Shown: one piece after another, positions 18,299 through 28,113 of the stretch
How positions within the stretch are numbered: position 1 is the first letter of the stretch
Layout of the letters: the number at the start of each line of letters is the position of its first letter
Made by a program: the position numbers and the translations under genes
Notes under the pieces: generated by a model
What the model saw: the letters and a program-made list of their open reading frames with translations, nothing else
What the model was told of the DNA's origin: nothing
Databases searched by the model: none
Assembly (NCBI GenBank): GCA_963834365.1
Contig: CAWIBS010000020.1
Span: 62,001 to 126,000, forward strand
Source of the DNA: CAWJAP01 sp963834365
GTDB lineage: Bacteria > Acidobacteriota > Vicinamibacteria > Vicinamibacterales > Vicinamibacteraceae
Direction: 5' to 3'
DNA: 64,000 nt

Positions 18299-21101
18299 AT
18301 GTCACTCGATTTCCCGCCGCTCCGCGCGCTCGCGGCGGGCCTCGCGCTCACCGTCCTCCTCGCCGATCCTCTCTCGGCGCAGCAGACGGCAACCGGCGCC
18401 AGCGTCACCGGCCGGGTCGGCGATCCGTCCGGCCAATTGATCGCGGGCGCAACGGTCGTCGTCCGCGACGAGGCCCGCAATCAGGTTCGCGAAGCAGCCA
18501 CCGACAGCCGCGGACGCTTCCAGTTTCTGTTCCTGCCGGTCGGCGGTTTCGACCTCACGGTGTCGGCGCCCGGATTCGCGACGCACAATCTCCGGCTGAC
18601 GCTGGCGATCGGCCAGACGCTCGACCTGCCGATCACGCTCGCGGTGGCCGGTGTGGCGACGACCGTCGAGGTGACCGGTCGCGCGGCGGCGCTCGACACC
18701 CACCAGACCCAGGCTGCCGACTCCATCCGCCGCCGAGGAAGTGGACGCGCTGCCGCTCAACGGCCGCAACTACCTCGACCTCGCGCTGCTCGTGCCCGGC
18801 GTCTCGCGCACCGATACAGCGCAACACCGAGCGCTTCGCCGAGACGTCGGCCGTGCCGGGCACCGGCATCTCGGTCGCCGGCCAGCGCAATCTGAACAAC
18901 ACGTTCATCGTCGACGGGCTGTCGGCCAACGACGATGCGGCCGACCTGGCCGGGACCTACTTCGCCGAGGAGGTGATCCGCGAGTTCCAGGTGGTCACCT
19001 CCGGCGGCATCGCGGAGTTCGGGCGCGCCTCGGCGGGCATCGTCAACATCGTCACGCAGTCGGGCGCCAACGATGCGCGCGCGGCCGCGTCTACGGCTTC
19101 TTCCGCGACGATGCGCTCGACGCGCGCAACCCGCTCGCGACTCGCGAGGATCCGCTGCACCAGGCGCAGTACGGCGCTGAGCCTGTCCGGACCGATCGCG
19201 CGCGACCGCACGTTCTGGTTCGCCAACGTCGAGCGGACGCGACCTCGAGCGCACCGGCTTCATCACGATCGCGCCGGCGGACGTGCCGGCGCCATCAACG
19301 GCGTGCTCGACGCCGCCGGCTACCGGGGCCCGCGCGTCGCGACCGGCGAGTTCCCGACCGGCTACGACACGACCAACGTCTTCGGGCGCGTCGACCACGC
19401 GATGCGCGGCGCCACACGGCTGACCGCGCGCTACAGCCTCTACGACATCGCGAGCGACAACGCGCGCAACGTCGGCGGGCTGAACGCCGTGAGCCGCGGC
19501 ACGCGCCTCGACAACCGCGACCAGACGGTGGCCCTCAACCTGCTGACGGCGCTCTCGCCAGCGCGCGTTCAACGAGATGCGCGTCCAGGTGCACGCGCAG
19601 CCGGCTCGCCGCGCCGCCCAACGACCTGATCGGCCCGGCGGTCAACATCTCGGGCGTCGGCCAACTTCGGCACGCGCCACCTCCTCGCCGACGGCGCGCG
19701 ACCTCGACCTCTACGAGATCGTCCGACACCTACACGCTGCAGCGCGGCGCGCATCTGCTCAAGGTCGGCGGCGAGTTCCTCTACGAGCGGCTGGACATCG
19801 GGTTCCCCGGCGCGCTGCAGGGCGTCTACACGTTCTCGTCGCTCGCGGCGTTCCAGGCCGGCACGCTACATCAACTTCCAGCAGGCGTTCGGCGAGCCCG
19901 ACGCAGTTCCAGACGAACCCGAACCTCGGCTTGTTCGTGCAGGACGAGTGGCGCCCGCGCACCGACCTGACGGTCAACGCCGGCCTGCGCTACGACCTGC
20001 AGTGGCTCGCCGATCCGATCGAGACCGACGCCGACAACGTCTCGCCGCGCGCTGGGCGTGGCGTACGCGCCCGGGCGACGGCCGGACGGTGCTGCGCGCG
20101 AGCGGCGGCCTCTACTACGACCGCATCCCGCTGCGCGCCGTCTCGAACGCGCTCCAGCGCGACGGCGTCAAGTACCGGGTGGCGCTGCGTGCTCGTTCGG
20201 GCAGGCGGGCGCGCCGGCGTTTCCCGCACGTCCTGCCGGCGTTTCCGCCGGGCTCCTGGCGAGCATCACCACGATCGACCCGGGCATCGAGAACGGCGTC
20301 GGCGCGGCAGGCCAGCGTCCAGGTCGAGCGGCAGCTTGACGCCGGCGCTGACGGCGACGGTCGGCTACCTGCACCTCACCGGCCGCCGCATCATCATGTC
20401 GCGCAACGTCAACGTGCCGACGCTGACCGCGGCGCAGGCCGCGGCGCTGGGCGTCCCGAACCTGGGCCGGCCCGACCCGCGCTTCGCCAACAACAGCCAG
20501 TTCCAGAGCATCGGCCGATCGCGAGTACGACGGGCTGACGCTGTCGCTCGCGCGACGCCGCGCGCCGCTCGGCACGCTGCGCGCGTCTCCTACACGCTCT
20601 CGAAGGCGCTCGACGACGCGGGCAACGCGTTCTTCAGCTCGCCGCAGGACAACTTCGACGTGCGCGCCGACTGGGGCCGCTCCGACAACGACCAGCGCCA
20701 CCGCGCTGGTGCGTCGAGCGGGACCGACGTGCCGTCTGCTGCGGGCTTCGAGCTCGCGTATCTCTTCAGCTACGCGTCGGCGCCGCCGTTCAACATCCTG
20801 ACCGGCGCCGATCGCAACAACGACACGAACGTCAACGATCGGCCCGCGGGCGTCGGCCGCAACACGGGGAGGGCTTCGATTCGCGACGCTCGACCTGCGG
20901 CTGAGTCGCGACGTTTCGCGATCAGCGGCCGATCAGCGCATCGAGCTCATCGTCGATGCGTTCAACCTGCTCAACCGCGCCAACTACCTGATCCCGAACA
21001 ACACCTTCGGGCACGGGCACGACTCCGCTGCCATCGTTCGGCCAGCCGACGGCCGCCGGCGACCGCGCCAGCTGCAGCTCGGCGTGCGATGGTCGTTCTG
21101 A
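18299..21101 (+). pseudogene. TonB-dependent receptor with N-terminal carboxypeptidase-regulatory domain, heavily frameshifted
   Basis: Strong RBS GGGAGGTG precedes ATG 18299. A signal peptide ending near PLSAQQ leads into a CarboxypepD_reg-like domain (TGRVGDPSGQLIAGATVVVR). The plug motifs LPLNGRNYLDLALLVPGV, AGQRNLNNTFIVDGLSAND and REFQVVTSGGIAEFGRASAG follow, then barrel segments NLGLFVQDEWRPR, GLYYDRIPLRAV, RVSYTLSKALDDA and FELAYLFSYASAPPF. The ending LQLGVRWSF is typical of an outer-membrane barrel. Successive segments need at least a dozen frame changes between 18720 and 21030. It is either a true pseudogene or a region of very poor base calling. Confidence 0.85.
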
Positions 21102-21112
21102 CAGGGACGAGA

Positions 21113-21284
21113 GTCCGGCTGAAGCCGGACACTACGTCTCGTTTGGCCGTCTCGTTTGGCCGTCTCGTTCGGTCGTGGTGTTTGGTCGTCTCGTTTGGCC
21201 GTTCGTCGTTGGGTCCGGTTGAAGCCGGACACTACGCTCGTTTGGCCGTCTTGTTTTGGCCTTTCGTCGTTGGGCCGGCTGAAG
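21113..21284. repeat. Palindromes and TTTGGCCGTCTCG words downstream of the TonB receptor
   Basis: Two GTCCGGCTGAAGCCGGAC-type palindromes (21113-21130; 21213-21230 with one mismatch) are each followed by ACACTACG. They alternate with 'gtttggccgtctc' words. The third palindrome of the array, starting at about 21272, is the one split by the intact IS. Confidence 0.8.
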
Positions 21285-21365
21285 TGTACGACGCCAGGAC
21301 ATAGGTAACAGTGACGCCAGCACATAGGTGACAGTTCGCGGTACCGTTCCAGGCCGGAGGAGCGG

Positions 21366-22535
21366 ATGCCGTGGCTGGAGACTGATGTGCGGGATCAACG
21401 GATTCAGTTTGTCGTGGCGGCGAGCCGACCCGGCGCCCAACTGACAGCGCTGTGCCAGGCGTTTGGGATTAGCCGCAAGACGGGCTACAAGTGGCTGGCG
21501 CGGCAGGCGCGGGCGGGGTCCGTGGTCGCGTTGGCCGACCGGTCGCGGCGGCCGCATCACAGCCCGCACCGGACGAGCGGCGCGGTGACGGCCCGCGTGA
21601 TCGCCGTGCGCGAGCAGTTTGGTTGGGGCGGCGAGAAGTTGGCGGCGGTGCTGGCGGCCGAGGGCCTCACGCTCGCGCCGCGCACGATCGATCGCGTCAT
21701 CGCCCGGGAAGGCCTGACGCGGGCGGATGTGGCGCCGACCGCGGCGCGGCGGCGCTTTACCCACGCGGCGCCCAATGACTTGTGGCAGATGGACGCCAAG
21801 GGCCAGTATCCCCTCGGGCCGAGCGGCTGCTGCCATCCGCTGAGCGTGCTCGATGATCACAGCCGCTATGCGATCGGGCTGTATGCCTTGCCGAGTCTGC
21901 AGGCGGCGGGCGTGCGCGCCGCCCTCATTGAGTGCTTTGAGCGGTATGGCGTCCCGGCTGCCATGCTGATGGACCACGGCACCCCGTGGTGGACGCCCAG
22001 CAATCCCGCGGGACTCTGGACCGTGGGGGTGTTTCTCCTGCGCCAGGACATCCGGGTGCTGCATGGCCGCGTCGGCCATCCGCAGACGCAAGGCAAAGTC
22101 GAGCGCTTTCATCGAACGTTGGGCGAGCGCTTACGGTGGTGGGGGGTGCCGCACGATCTGGCCGGGTTTGCGGCGGCGTTGGCGGCCTTTCGCACCGAAT
22201 ACAATGAGGTCCGACCCCATGCCGCGTTAGGGCAGGAACCGCCCAGCCTGCACTATCGCGGCAGCCGGCGGGCCTATGCCGCGCACCCGCGCCGGTGGCA
22301 GTATCCCCCGGGCAGCGACGTGCACCGAGTCGATACCGGCGGCACGATTCACTATCAGGGGCGGCGGTTCTTTGTCGGCGAGGCCCTGCGAGGCGAAGAG
22401 GTCGGTTGCGTGCGGCACGCACACCGCGTGCTCGTGTCGTACCGCCACATGTATGTGCGCGAGCTCTCGGTGCGGTCCGGCCAGAGTCGCTCGTTGTTGC
22501 GGCCTATGGACGCTGCCGGACCCGTGGACGCCTAG
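21366..22535 (+). CDS. IS481-family transposase, intact
   Basis: The 389-residue transposase starts 81 bases inside the element. An N-terminal helix-turn-helix region contains ALCQAFGISRKTGYKWLARQ. The integrase core has Asp143 in WQMDAKGQY, Asp203 in LMDHGTPWW and Glu246 in GKVERFHRTLG, a complete DDE set. The C-terminal region (HYQGRRFFVGEAL) resembles the beta domain of this family. The reading frame is undamaged although genes on both sides of the element are decayed or repeat-rich, consistent with recent activity. Confidence 0.94.
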   Translation: MPWLETDVRDQRIQFVVAASRPGAQLTALCQAFGISRKTGYKWLARQARAGSVVALADRSRRPHHSPHRTSGAVTARVIAVREQFGWGGEKLAAVLAAEGLTLAPRTIDRVIAREGLTRADVAPTAARRRFTHAAPNDLWQMDAKGQYPLGPSGCCHPLSVLDDHSRYAIGLYALPSLQAAGVRAALIECFERYGVPAAMLMDHGTPWWTPSNPAGLWTVGVFLLRQDIRVLHGRVGHPQTQGKVERFHRTLGERLRWWGVPHDLAGFAAALAAFRTEYNEVRPHAALGQEPPSLHYRGSRRAYAAHPRRWQYPPGSDVHRVDTGGTIHYQGRRFFVGEALRGEEVGCVRHAHRVLVSYRHMYVRELSVRSGQSRSLLRPMDAAGPVDA

Positions 22536-22554
22536 AGCGCGCCCACAGGTCCTT

Positions 22555-22578
22555 GGAAAACGCGCGGACGCGTTTTCC
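22555..22578 (+). terminator. Hairpin at the 3' side of the intact IS
   Basis: GGAAAACGCG and CGCGTTTTCC form a perfect 10-bp stem with loop CGGA, 20 bases after the transposase stop. It is conserved with the decayed IS at 17467-17487. Confidence 0.55.
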
Positions 22579-22713
22579 ACAGCGCCCACAGGCCCTTCTT
22601 GAGTGTTACCTATGTCCTGACGTCGAGTGTTACCCATGTCCTGGCGCCGCACACTGAAGCCGGCGCCACGTTGACGGGCTCGTTTGCGACGCTTGCTCTG
22701 GCTCGGTCGTAGT

Positions 22714-22731
22714 GTCCGGCTTCAGCCGGAC
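22714..22731. repeat. REP-like palindrome GTCCGGCTTCAGCCGGAC
   Basis: Identical to the copies at 12591, 33321 and 51339, and preceded by GTAGT. It lies 23 bases before the sialidase-fold gene. Confidence 0.8.
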
Positions 22732-22754
22732 CCCTTGTCCAGGGTTGCCACTCG

Positions 22755-24089
22755 ATGGATACCGACATGCGCGTCACAGGATCACTGGGAATCATCGCGA
22801 TGGCGCTGCTCCTCGCGATCTCGTTCGGGGAGCGTGGGGCCGCCGGCACCTCACCGGTTCTGCGGCTCTCAATCGACGGTCGATCGAACACGGCATCGTC
22901 GGTCGCCTCGCGCGGGAACGTCGTGGCCGTCGCGTGGAACGCCGCGCCGGCATCGGGCGGGAGCGACGTGTTCGTGGCCGTCAGCCGTGATGGCGGCGCG
23001 AGCTTCGGGTCGCCGGTCAGGGTGAACGACGTGGCGGCGGAGGTCCGCAGCGGCGGCGAGTTTCCGCCGAGGGTCGCGCTCGGCCCGGCCGAGCCGGGCG
23101 GGCAGGCCGCGATCGTGGTCGTGTGGCGGTCGAAACGCGAGCAGACGAATATCCGGCTCGCCCGCTCGACGGATGGCGGACGGACCTTCGCCGCGGCGAC
23201 GACGGTCGAAGCCGCGGGGGCGGCGGGTGAGCGCGGCTGGCACTCGGTCGCCGTCGGCCCCGATGGCCGGATCCACACGATCTGGCTGGATCACCGAGGC
23301 CTCGCGCCACCACCCGGCGCGGCGCCGCACGTGCACGGCGCGCACAAGGGCAGCATGGACGGCGTCGCGATGGCGCAGCGCTCGGCGCTGTACTACGCCT
23401 CGGCAGAGGCCACGACGGCGCCCGAGCGCGAGTTGACCAGGGGCGTCTGCTACTGCTGCAAGACCGCAGTCGCCGCGAGTCCGCGCGGGCGCGTCTATGC
23501 GGCGTGGCGCCACGTCTACGCGGGCAACATCCGTGACATCGGCTTCATGGCGTCGCGGGATGGCGGCCGCACGTTCGGCGAACCCAGGCGCGTGAGCGAG
23601 GACGGATGGCAGATTGCCGGGTGCCCGGATGACGGGCCATCGATGGTGGCCGGCAGCGACGAACGCGTCCATGTCGTGTGGCCGACGGTCATCGGCGGCG
23701 CCGAACCGCGGGGCGCCCTCTTCTACGCATCGACCACCGACGGCGAGTCGTTCAGCGAACGGCTGCGCATCCCCACGTTCGGCGGCCCGAAACCAACGCA
23801 CCCGCAGATCGTTACCGCCGACCATCGCCTCGTCGTCGCCTGGGACGAAGTGATCGATGGCGAGCGGAAGGCCGGCTTGACTGTGATGAATCCGGGTGCG
23901 GGCGGCACCCGTCCGGCGTTCGAACCCGCGGTGATGCTGGATCCCTCCGGTCCCTCGAGCACGTACCCCATGCTCGCCGCCGTTCCCGGCGGTGTCGTAG
24001 CGACCTGGACGAGTGGAACCGGCGAGTCAGCCGTCATCGCCGTGCGACGCCTGCCCCTTCGCCCCGTAGGAGAATCAGCGGGTCGATAA
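22755..24089 (+). CDS. Exported sialidase-fold (BNR repeat) protein with CxCC motif
   Basis: The 444-residue protein has an N-terminal signal segment (GSLGIIAMALLLAISFGERG). Several BNR/Asp-box repeats of a six-bladed propeller follow, such as SRDGGASFGSP, STDGGRTFAAA and SRDGGRTFGEP. Near residue 235 the motif VCYCCKTAVAA gives a CxCC cluster; together with GCPDDGPS this marks a Cys-containing subgroup of sialidase-fold proteins. Catalytic Arg/Tyr/Glu residues of true sialidases are not evident. It may belong with the Cys-rich protein and TonB receptor upstream, now separated by the IS. Its 3' end overlaps the convergent oxidoreductase by 15 bases. Confidence 0.8.
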   Translation: MDTDMRVTGSLGIIAMALLLAISFGERGAAGTSPVLRLSIDGRSNTASSVASRGNVVAVAWNAAPASGGSDVFVAVSRDGGASFGSPVRVNDVAAEVRSGGEFPPRVALGPAEPGGQAAIVVVWRSKREQTNIRLARSTDGGRTFAAATTVEAAGAAGERGWHSVAVGPDGRIHTIWLDHRGLAPPPGAAPHVHGAHKGSMDGVAMAQRSALYYASAEATTAPERELTRGVCYCCKTAVAASPRGRVYAAWRHVYAGNIRDIGFMASRDGGRTFGEPRRVSEDGWQIAGCPDDGPSMVAGSDERVHVVWPTVIGGAEPRGALFYASTTDGESFSERLRIPTFGGPKPTHPQIVTADHRLVVAWDEVIDGERKAGLTVMNPGAGGTRPAFEPAVMLDPSGPSSTYPMLAAVPGGVVATWTSGTGESAVIAVRRLPLRPVGESAGR

Positions 24090-25659
24090 AGGCCCCCCAA
24101 CCATCACTGAATCCTTCGTCGTGCCATTGGCGACCGAAGTGATGCGCGCCAGCGGATCCTCGGCCGGCCCGGCCAGAACCGCGCCCGTCGGGGAAAACCG
24201 CGAACCATGACAGGGACAGTCCCACGTGCGTTCCGCCCTGTTCCAGCCGACCCGGCACCCCAGATGCGTGCACTCAGGCGACAGCATCGTCAGCACGCCG
24301 CGCTCGTCTCGCGATGCGGCGACGAGTCTGGCCCTCCACCTCGACCAGCTGTCCGTCCCCACGCCCGACGGCGCGCAGCGAGCGCGTCGTGGCACCGGCG
24401 AACCGATCCCGCATCATGTAGTACGGATAGTCGGCGTTCTCGCGCAGGTAGTCCCAGGCCTTGCGCGCGCCCGCCGAGCGCCCGACGTCGAAGAGCTCTC
24501 GCCAGGGATTGGCGCGTCCGGTAATGGCGTCGCGCGCCATCATCGCCGCGAGCGTGCCGAACGTCATGCCGTTGCCGGCGAATCCGGTGGCGATGAACTG
24601 ACCGTTTCCCACCTCGCCGATGTACGGCAATCCGTCGGTGGTCTCGATCACCTGTCCAGACCAGCGATGGCTCACCTTCGCTCCAGGTACGAGCTTGGCC
24701 ATCCAGCGCCCGAGCGTCGAGAAGCAGGCGCCGGTATCTCCAACCTGCCCGGTCTTGTGGTCCTCGCCGCCGGCAATCAGCCACGGGCCGTCCGGCGAGC
24801 GATCGACCCGCACGTATCGATACGGCGTGGCCGTGTCCCAGTAGCACGCCGCGCACGGCGTCTTGCGGCGCCGCGGCCGCCGCGACGTAGGTCGAATAGA
24901 GCGCCAGCCGGGTTTGCAGGAGGGCGGCACTCGCGGTGCTCGATCGACCGACCAGCGGATTGTGCGTCGCCAGGACGACGTGGGGGGCGCGAATCGTGTG
25001 AGGGCCGAGCGTGCACCGATTCGAGGTCGTCACCGAACGTCACGTCGTTGCCTTCGCAGATGACGCATCCGTCTGCCGCGCACGCGTCGAGCAGCCCGCG
25101 CAGATATTTCCGCGGATGGAACACGGCCTGGTTTTCGATTCGCCATCCGGGAGTGTCCATGAGCGGCGTTCGCTCGACCAGCACGACGTCGAAACCGAGC
25201 TCGCGGGCGAGCTTCGCCTCGCCGGCGAGCCGCTCGCGCGTCACGCTCCGCCTCATGATCATCGGTGTGCAAGGGAATGTGGCGGAACCCGGGGACCCAC
25301 GCAAAGTCACATGCGATGTCCAGGTCGGCGATGAGCGTGTCGATCTGGTCGATTGCGGCATAGCCGGCATCCCAGACCGCCTGCGCATGGTCGGCACCGA
25401 TCGACGAGGCGAGAGAGGTGAGGTCCTCGTCCACCACGACCGTGAGATGTGCGCTCGTGCACGCCGTATCGACGCCTCCCACCCGCCGCCGGTCGAGGAG
25501 GGCGACCCGACAGCCTGCCTGCTTCAACAAATACGCCGAGGTGATCCCGGTCAGGCCGGCTCCAACCACCACGACGTCCACCTCGAGCGATCGGTCCAGG
25601 CTCGGGAATTCAGGCAGCTCGACCGCGTTCCATACCGGATTGTTCCTGAAACCTGGCAT
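24075..25659 (-). CDS. FAD-dependent oxidoreductase (DAO type) with C-terminal Rieske domain (four frameshifts)
   Basis: The start at 25659 has an upstream GGAGGA. The N-terminal FAD motif is VVVVGAGLTGITSAYLL. The central DAO/OrdL-like body includes GWRIENQAVFHPRKYLRGLL, LIAGGEDHKTGQ and FIATGFAGNGMTFG. The C-terminus is a Rieske [2Fe-2S] domain with ligands in CTHLGC and CPCHGSRF. The frame changes near 25260, 25030, 24870 and 24340. Proteins of this fused type oxidise amines or similar substrates and pass electrons through the Rieske centre. The substrate here is unknown. Confidence 0.87.
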
Positions 25660-25797
25660 CGATGTCCTCCTTCGGCGGTACGACTGCAAGCCCGGTTCCA
25701 CGTCGCGTCCTGGCACAGCCTGTGCTGTTGCACGACGTTGGGAGCGTCACGAGAGCGGCAGGCGTCCGCTGTCGCGACGATTGAACGGAGGAACGTC

Positions 25798-26199
25798 ATG
25801 ATCAGCGACAGCCTGGCCGGCCGGTGGCACGAACTGAAGGGCGAGATGAGAGCGCGGTGGGGGCGCATCACTGAGAGAGAGTGGGCCGACGCCGAGGGCG
25901 ACGACGAACGCCTGTGCGAGCTCCTGATGCATCACTACGGCATGACGCGCCAACAGGCCGAAGCCGCTGTCGACCCGTACATCGTGCCGGCCGCGTCCAT
26001 CCGTGCGACGCCGATTCGGGGTGTGGACCGCGAGGACCCCAGCATCGAGGTCACGGACAACAGCGTCCGCGCCCACCCGGGGGACGTCCTCGGTCTGCGT
26101 TCGGAAGGCGAGACGACGGCCCTTGGCGAAACGAAGGAAGACGAAGACGAGCGACGTGTGGACGCGGAGCGAGCCGTGCGTGCGGCAGGCCGCGACTGA
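25798..26199 (+). CDS. CsbD-like stress protein
   Basis: The 133-residue protein has a CsbD-type N-terminal half: GRWHELKGEMRARWGRIT followed by an acidic helix and MHHYGMTRQQAEAAVD. The C-terminal half is polar and charged, with no known domain. An upstream GGAGGAAC supports ATG 25798. CsbD proteins are small, abundant general-stress proteins of unclear mechanism. The neighbouring basic protein and carbonic anhydrase suggest a stress-related cluster, which is inference from position only. Confidence 0.75.
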   Translation: MISDSLAGRWHELKGEMRARWGRITEREWADAEGDDERLCELLMHHYGMTRQQAEAAVDPYIVPAASIRATPIRGVDREDPSIEVTDNSVRAHPGDVLGLRSEGETTALGETKEDEDERRVDAERAVRAAGRD

Positions 26200-26235
26200 G
26201 CGCAGATGCCACGACGAATTCCGGGGGACAAGACC

Positions 26236-26619
26236 ATGGCCAAGACGCGGACTGCAGGCAGCCAGCCGAAGAAGGTGCGTGCCAAAACTCGTCGCTCACC
26301 GCTGCCGGCGAAGGAGGGCGCGCTCGAACGCCGCATCGTCGCTGCTGCCCACACGCTGGGGACACTGGTCGGCCAGGCGGAATCGCAGTGGGATGACTGG
26401 CAGGATCAGCGATTGCAGGTGAAGGCCGCACTCGCCAGCGTGCAGGCGCGGGCGTCATCGATCCTGTCGGAGCTGGCGTCGGGTGCGCGGTCGATGGCCG
26501 GGACGGTGAAATCCGCGGCCTCGAGCGCCGCCTCGCGGCCGCAACCGGGACGCAAGCGGGCCGCAAGGAAACGCGGCAAGACAGCAATCAAGACGGCGGC
26601 CACGAGAACGCGGAGGTAG
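26236..26619 (+). CDS. Small basic Lys/Arg/Ala-rich protein
   Basis: I use ATG 26236, preceded by GGGGGAC; an ATG at 26206 in the same frame is possible. The protein of about 127 residues has a basic N-terminus (MAKTRTAGSQPKKVRAKTRR), a helical middle with heptad-like Ala/Leu/Gln spacing, and a very basic tail (RKRAARKRGKTAIKTAATR). The composition resembles histone H1-like tails of bacterial nucleoid proteins, but the middle is not a known DNA-binding fold. It may be co-transcribed with the CsbD-like gene 36 bases upstream. Confidence 0.6.
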   Translation: MAKTRTAGSQPKKVRAKTRRSPLPAKEGALERRIVAAAHTLGTLVGQAESQWDDWQDQRLQVKAALASVQARASSILSELASGARSMAGTVKSAASSAASRPQPGRKRAARKRGKTAIKTAATRTRR

Positions 26620-26994
26620 GGACCCTGAAGGTCCGTCATGCTCGTCGATCGGCACGGGTTGCCTCGTCGCCCGTCGAGCGAGTTTGCGGTAGACTTCGGC
26701 CTATGACTCCCCTCACCGAGTCATCGGTGTTGGTCCGCATCAATCAGCCACCCCGCAAGGCCCGCTCGTGCGGCGCGGGCATTGTCGTCGTTTGCGTCTG
26801 TCGTCGCTGCATCTGTAGGTAGTCTCCGGCGCCGGCCTTGCCGAACGGCAAACGGCCGCTTGTCGCGCCGGAGATGGTCCCCAACGAGCTCGTCAGGTCC
26901 AGGTCCCCGGCACACGGGGGGTCTGGACGACCCGTTCTCTGCGCCGACCTGGCGTCGGCGATCGCGCGTGATTCACATGTGAAGGAGGAACGCC
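26620..26994. other. Gap of 375 bases without a recognisable gene
   Basis: A short palindrome of the dispersed family, GGACCCTGAAGGTCC, lies at 26620-26634 directly after the basic-protein stop. The rest shows no convincing coding frame or RNA. The RBS GAAGGAGG at about 26981 belongs to the carbonic anhydrase. Confidence 0.5.
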
Positions 26995-27606
26995 ATGAGT
27001 CAGGTATTGAAGGATGTGCTCGAGGCCAACGCGCGCTATGCCACGGCCTTCGGTGACAAGGGCTCGCTGGCACTGCCGCCCGCCCGTCGTTTCGCCATTC
27101 TCACGTGCATGGACGCCCGGCTCGATCCGGCGCAATTTGCCGGACTTCGCGAGGGCGATGCGCACGTCATCCGGAATGCGGGAGGCCGCGCGAGCGACGA
27201 TGCCATCCGGTCGCTGGTGATCTCCTACAAGCTGCTCGGTACGCGCGAGTGGTTCGTGATCCATCACACCAACTGCGGCATGGAGTTCTTCACGAACGAC
27301 GTCATGCGCGGGCTGCTCGCGAGCAGCCTGGAGACGGCCGCGCTCGGACCCGACGGGTTCAAGGACGTCGGCGCAGGACCAGGATCGCGGGCCGGCGACG
27401 ACATCGACTGGCTGACGATCAGCGATCAGGCACGGAGCGTGGCCGACGACGTCTCGCGCATCCGGAACCACCCGTTGGTACCGGGCAGCATCGCGATCTA
27501 TGGCTACATCTACGATGTGACGAACGGACGCCTCGTGGAGGTGTCAGCGGCGACGAAGGCCGGCGAGCCACGACCGGCCGTCACACAGGCGCGCTCGGCA
27601 CGGTGA
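26995..27606 (+). CDS. Beta-carbonic anhydrase
   Basis: The 203-residue enzyme hydrates CO2 to bicarbonate with a zinc ion. The ligands are Cys38 in ILTCMDARLDP, and His91 and Cys94 in VIHHTNCGM. Asp40 and Arg42 form the catalytic dyad, and HVIRNAGGRASDDAIRSL is the conserved dimer and active-site segment. ATG 26995 is preceded by AAGGAGG. It is convergent with the DUF4112 gene, with the short inverted repeat GTGAGG/CCTCAC spanning the 3' ends. Confidence 0.93.
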   Translation: MSQVLKDVLEANARYATAFGDKGSLALPPARRFAILTCMDARLDPAQFAGLREGDAHVIRNAGGRASDDAIRSLVISYKLLGTREWFVIHHTNCGMEFFTNDVMRGLLASSLETAALGPDGFKDVGAGPGSRAGDDIDWLTISDQARSVADDVSRIRNHPLVPGSIAIYGYIYDVTNGRLVEVSAATKAGEPRPAVTQARSAR

Positions 27607-27619
27607 GGTTGGGCGTGCC

Positions 27620-28093
27620 TCACACCGCTCCGAATCGACCGATCAGCCACACCAGCACGACCAGCGGCAGGGCCACCAGGAGCCCAAGAGCCACCAGGCA
27701 ACCGATGACGAACACGTAGTCGCCGCGACGCGGGGCGACACCGGGCTGTGCGTGACGCTCGAGCAGCGCCAGATTCCGCAAGTTCGCTTTCCACGCGATG
27801 TCAAACAGGTCGCCGAGCAGCGGAACGAACCCGATCGCCATGTCCAGCGCAGCGTTGAACACGATGCGCGCCTGGACCACGGCTGGCACGCGCAGCCGGA
27901 ATCCGGTGACGATGATGAGCGCCGCGAACACGGGCGCCGACAGGTCTCCCAGCCCGGGAATCAGCCCGAGGATCGCATCCAGGCCGAAGCGAATCCGCGT
28001 GCCGGGCACGCGGAACATGCTGTCCAGGATGACCGCCCACCGGCGGAGCAGGTCGAGGGACGTCGCAGCGCGGACGCCGGTGGACGGCTTCAT
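27620..28093 (-). CDS. DUF4112 membrane protein
   Basis: The 157-residue protein matches DUF4112. LLRRWAVILDSMFRVPGT is followed by the paired glycine-rich motifs ILGLIPGLGDLSAPVFAALI and DMAIGFVPLLGDLFDIAWKA, then a C-terminal membrane helix (IGCLVALGLLVALPLVVLVW). The function of the family is unknown. It lies 20 bases downstream of the MBL-fold gene on the same strand and may share its transcript. Confidence 0.9.
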   Translation of the reverse strand: MKPSTGVRAATSLDLLRRWAVILDSMFRVPGTRIRFGLDAILGLIPGLGDLSAPVFAALIIVTGFRLRVPAVVQARIVFNAALDMAIGFVPLLGDLFDIAWKANLRNLALLERHAQPGVAPRRGDYVFVIGCLVALGLLVALPLVVLVWLIGRFGAV

Positions 28094-28113
28094 CGGCACG
28101 TGAGCCGCGGGAT

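Larger units (their letters stand above)
21285..22653 (+). mobile_element. Intact IS481-family insertion sequence with 6-bp target duplication
   Basis: The element is 1369 bp and runs from TGT to ACA, flanked by CTGAAG direct repeats at 21279-21284 and 22654-22659. The terminal inverted repeats begin TGTACGACGCCAGGACATA (left) and TGTGCGGCGCCAGGACATG (right, reverse complement). Each end has two tandem roughly 22-base copies of a CCAGGACATAGGTAACA-like motif. It carries a single intact transposase gene. Excision restores a palindromic repeat (CCGGCTGAAGCCGG). Confidence 0.92.

Noticed and set aside
24226..25797. Plus-strand open frame running into the CsbD-like gene
   Set aside because: The minus strand encodes the FAD-Rieske protein with clear motifs; only the part from ATG 25798 has a family match and an RBS.
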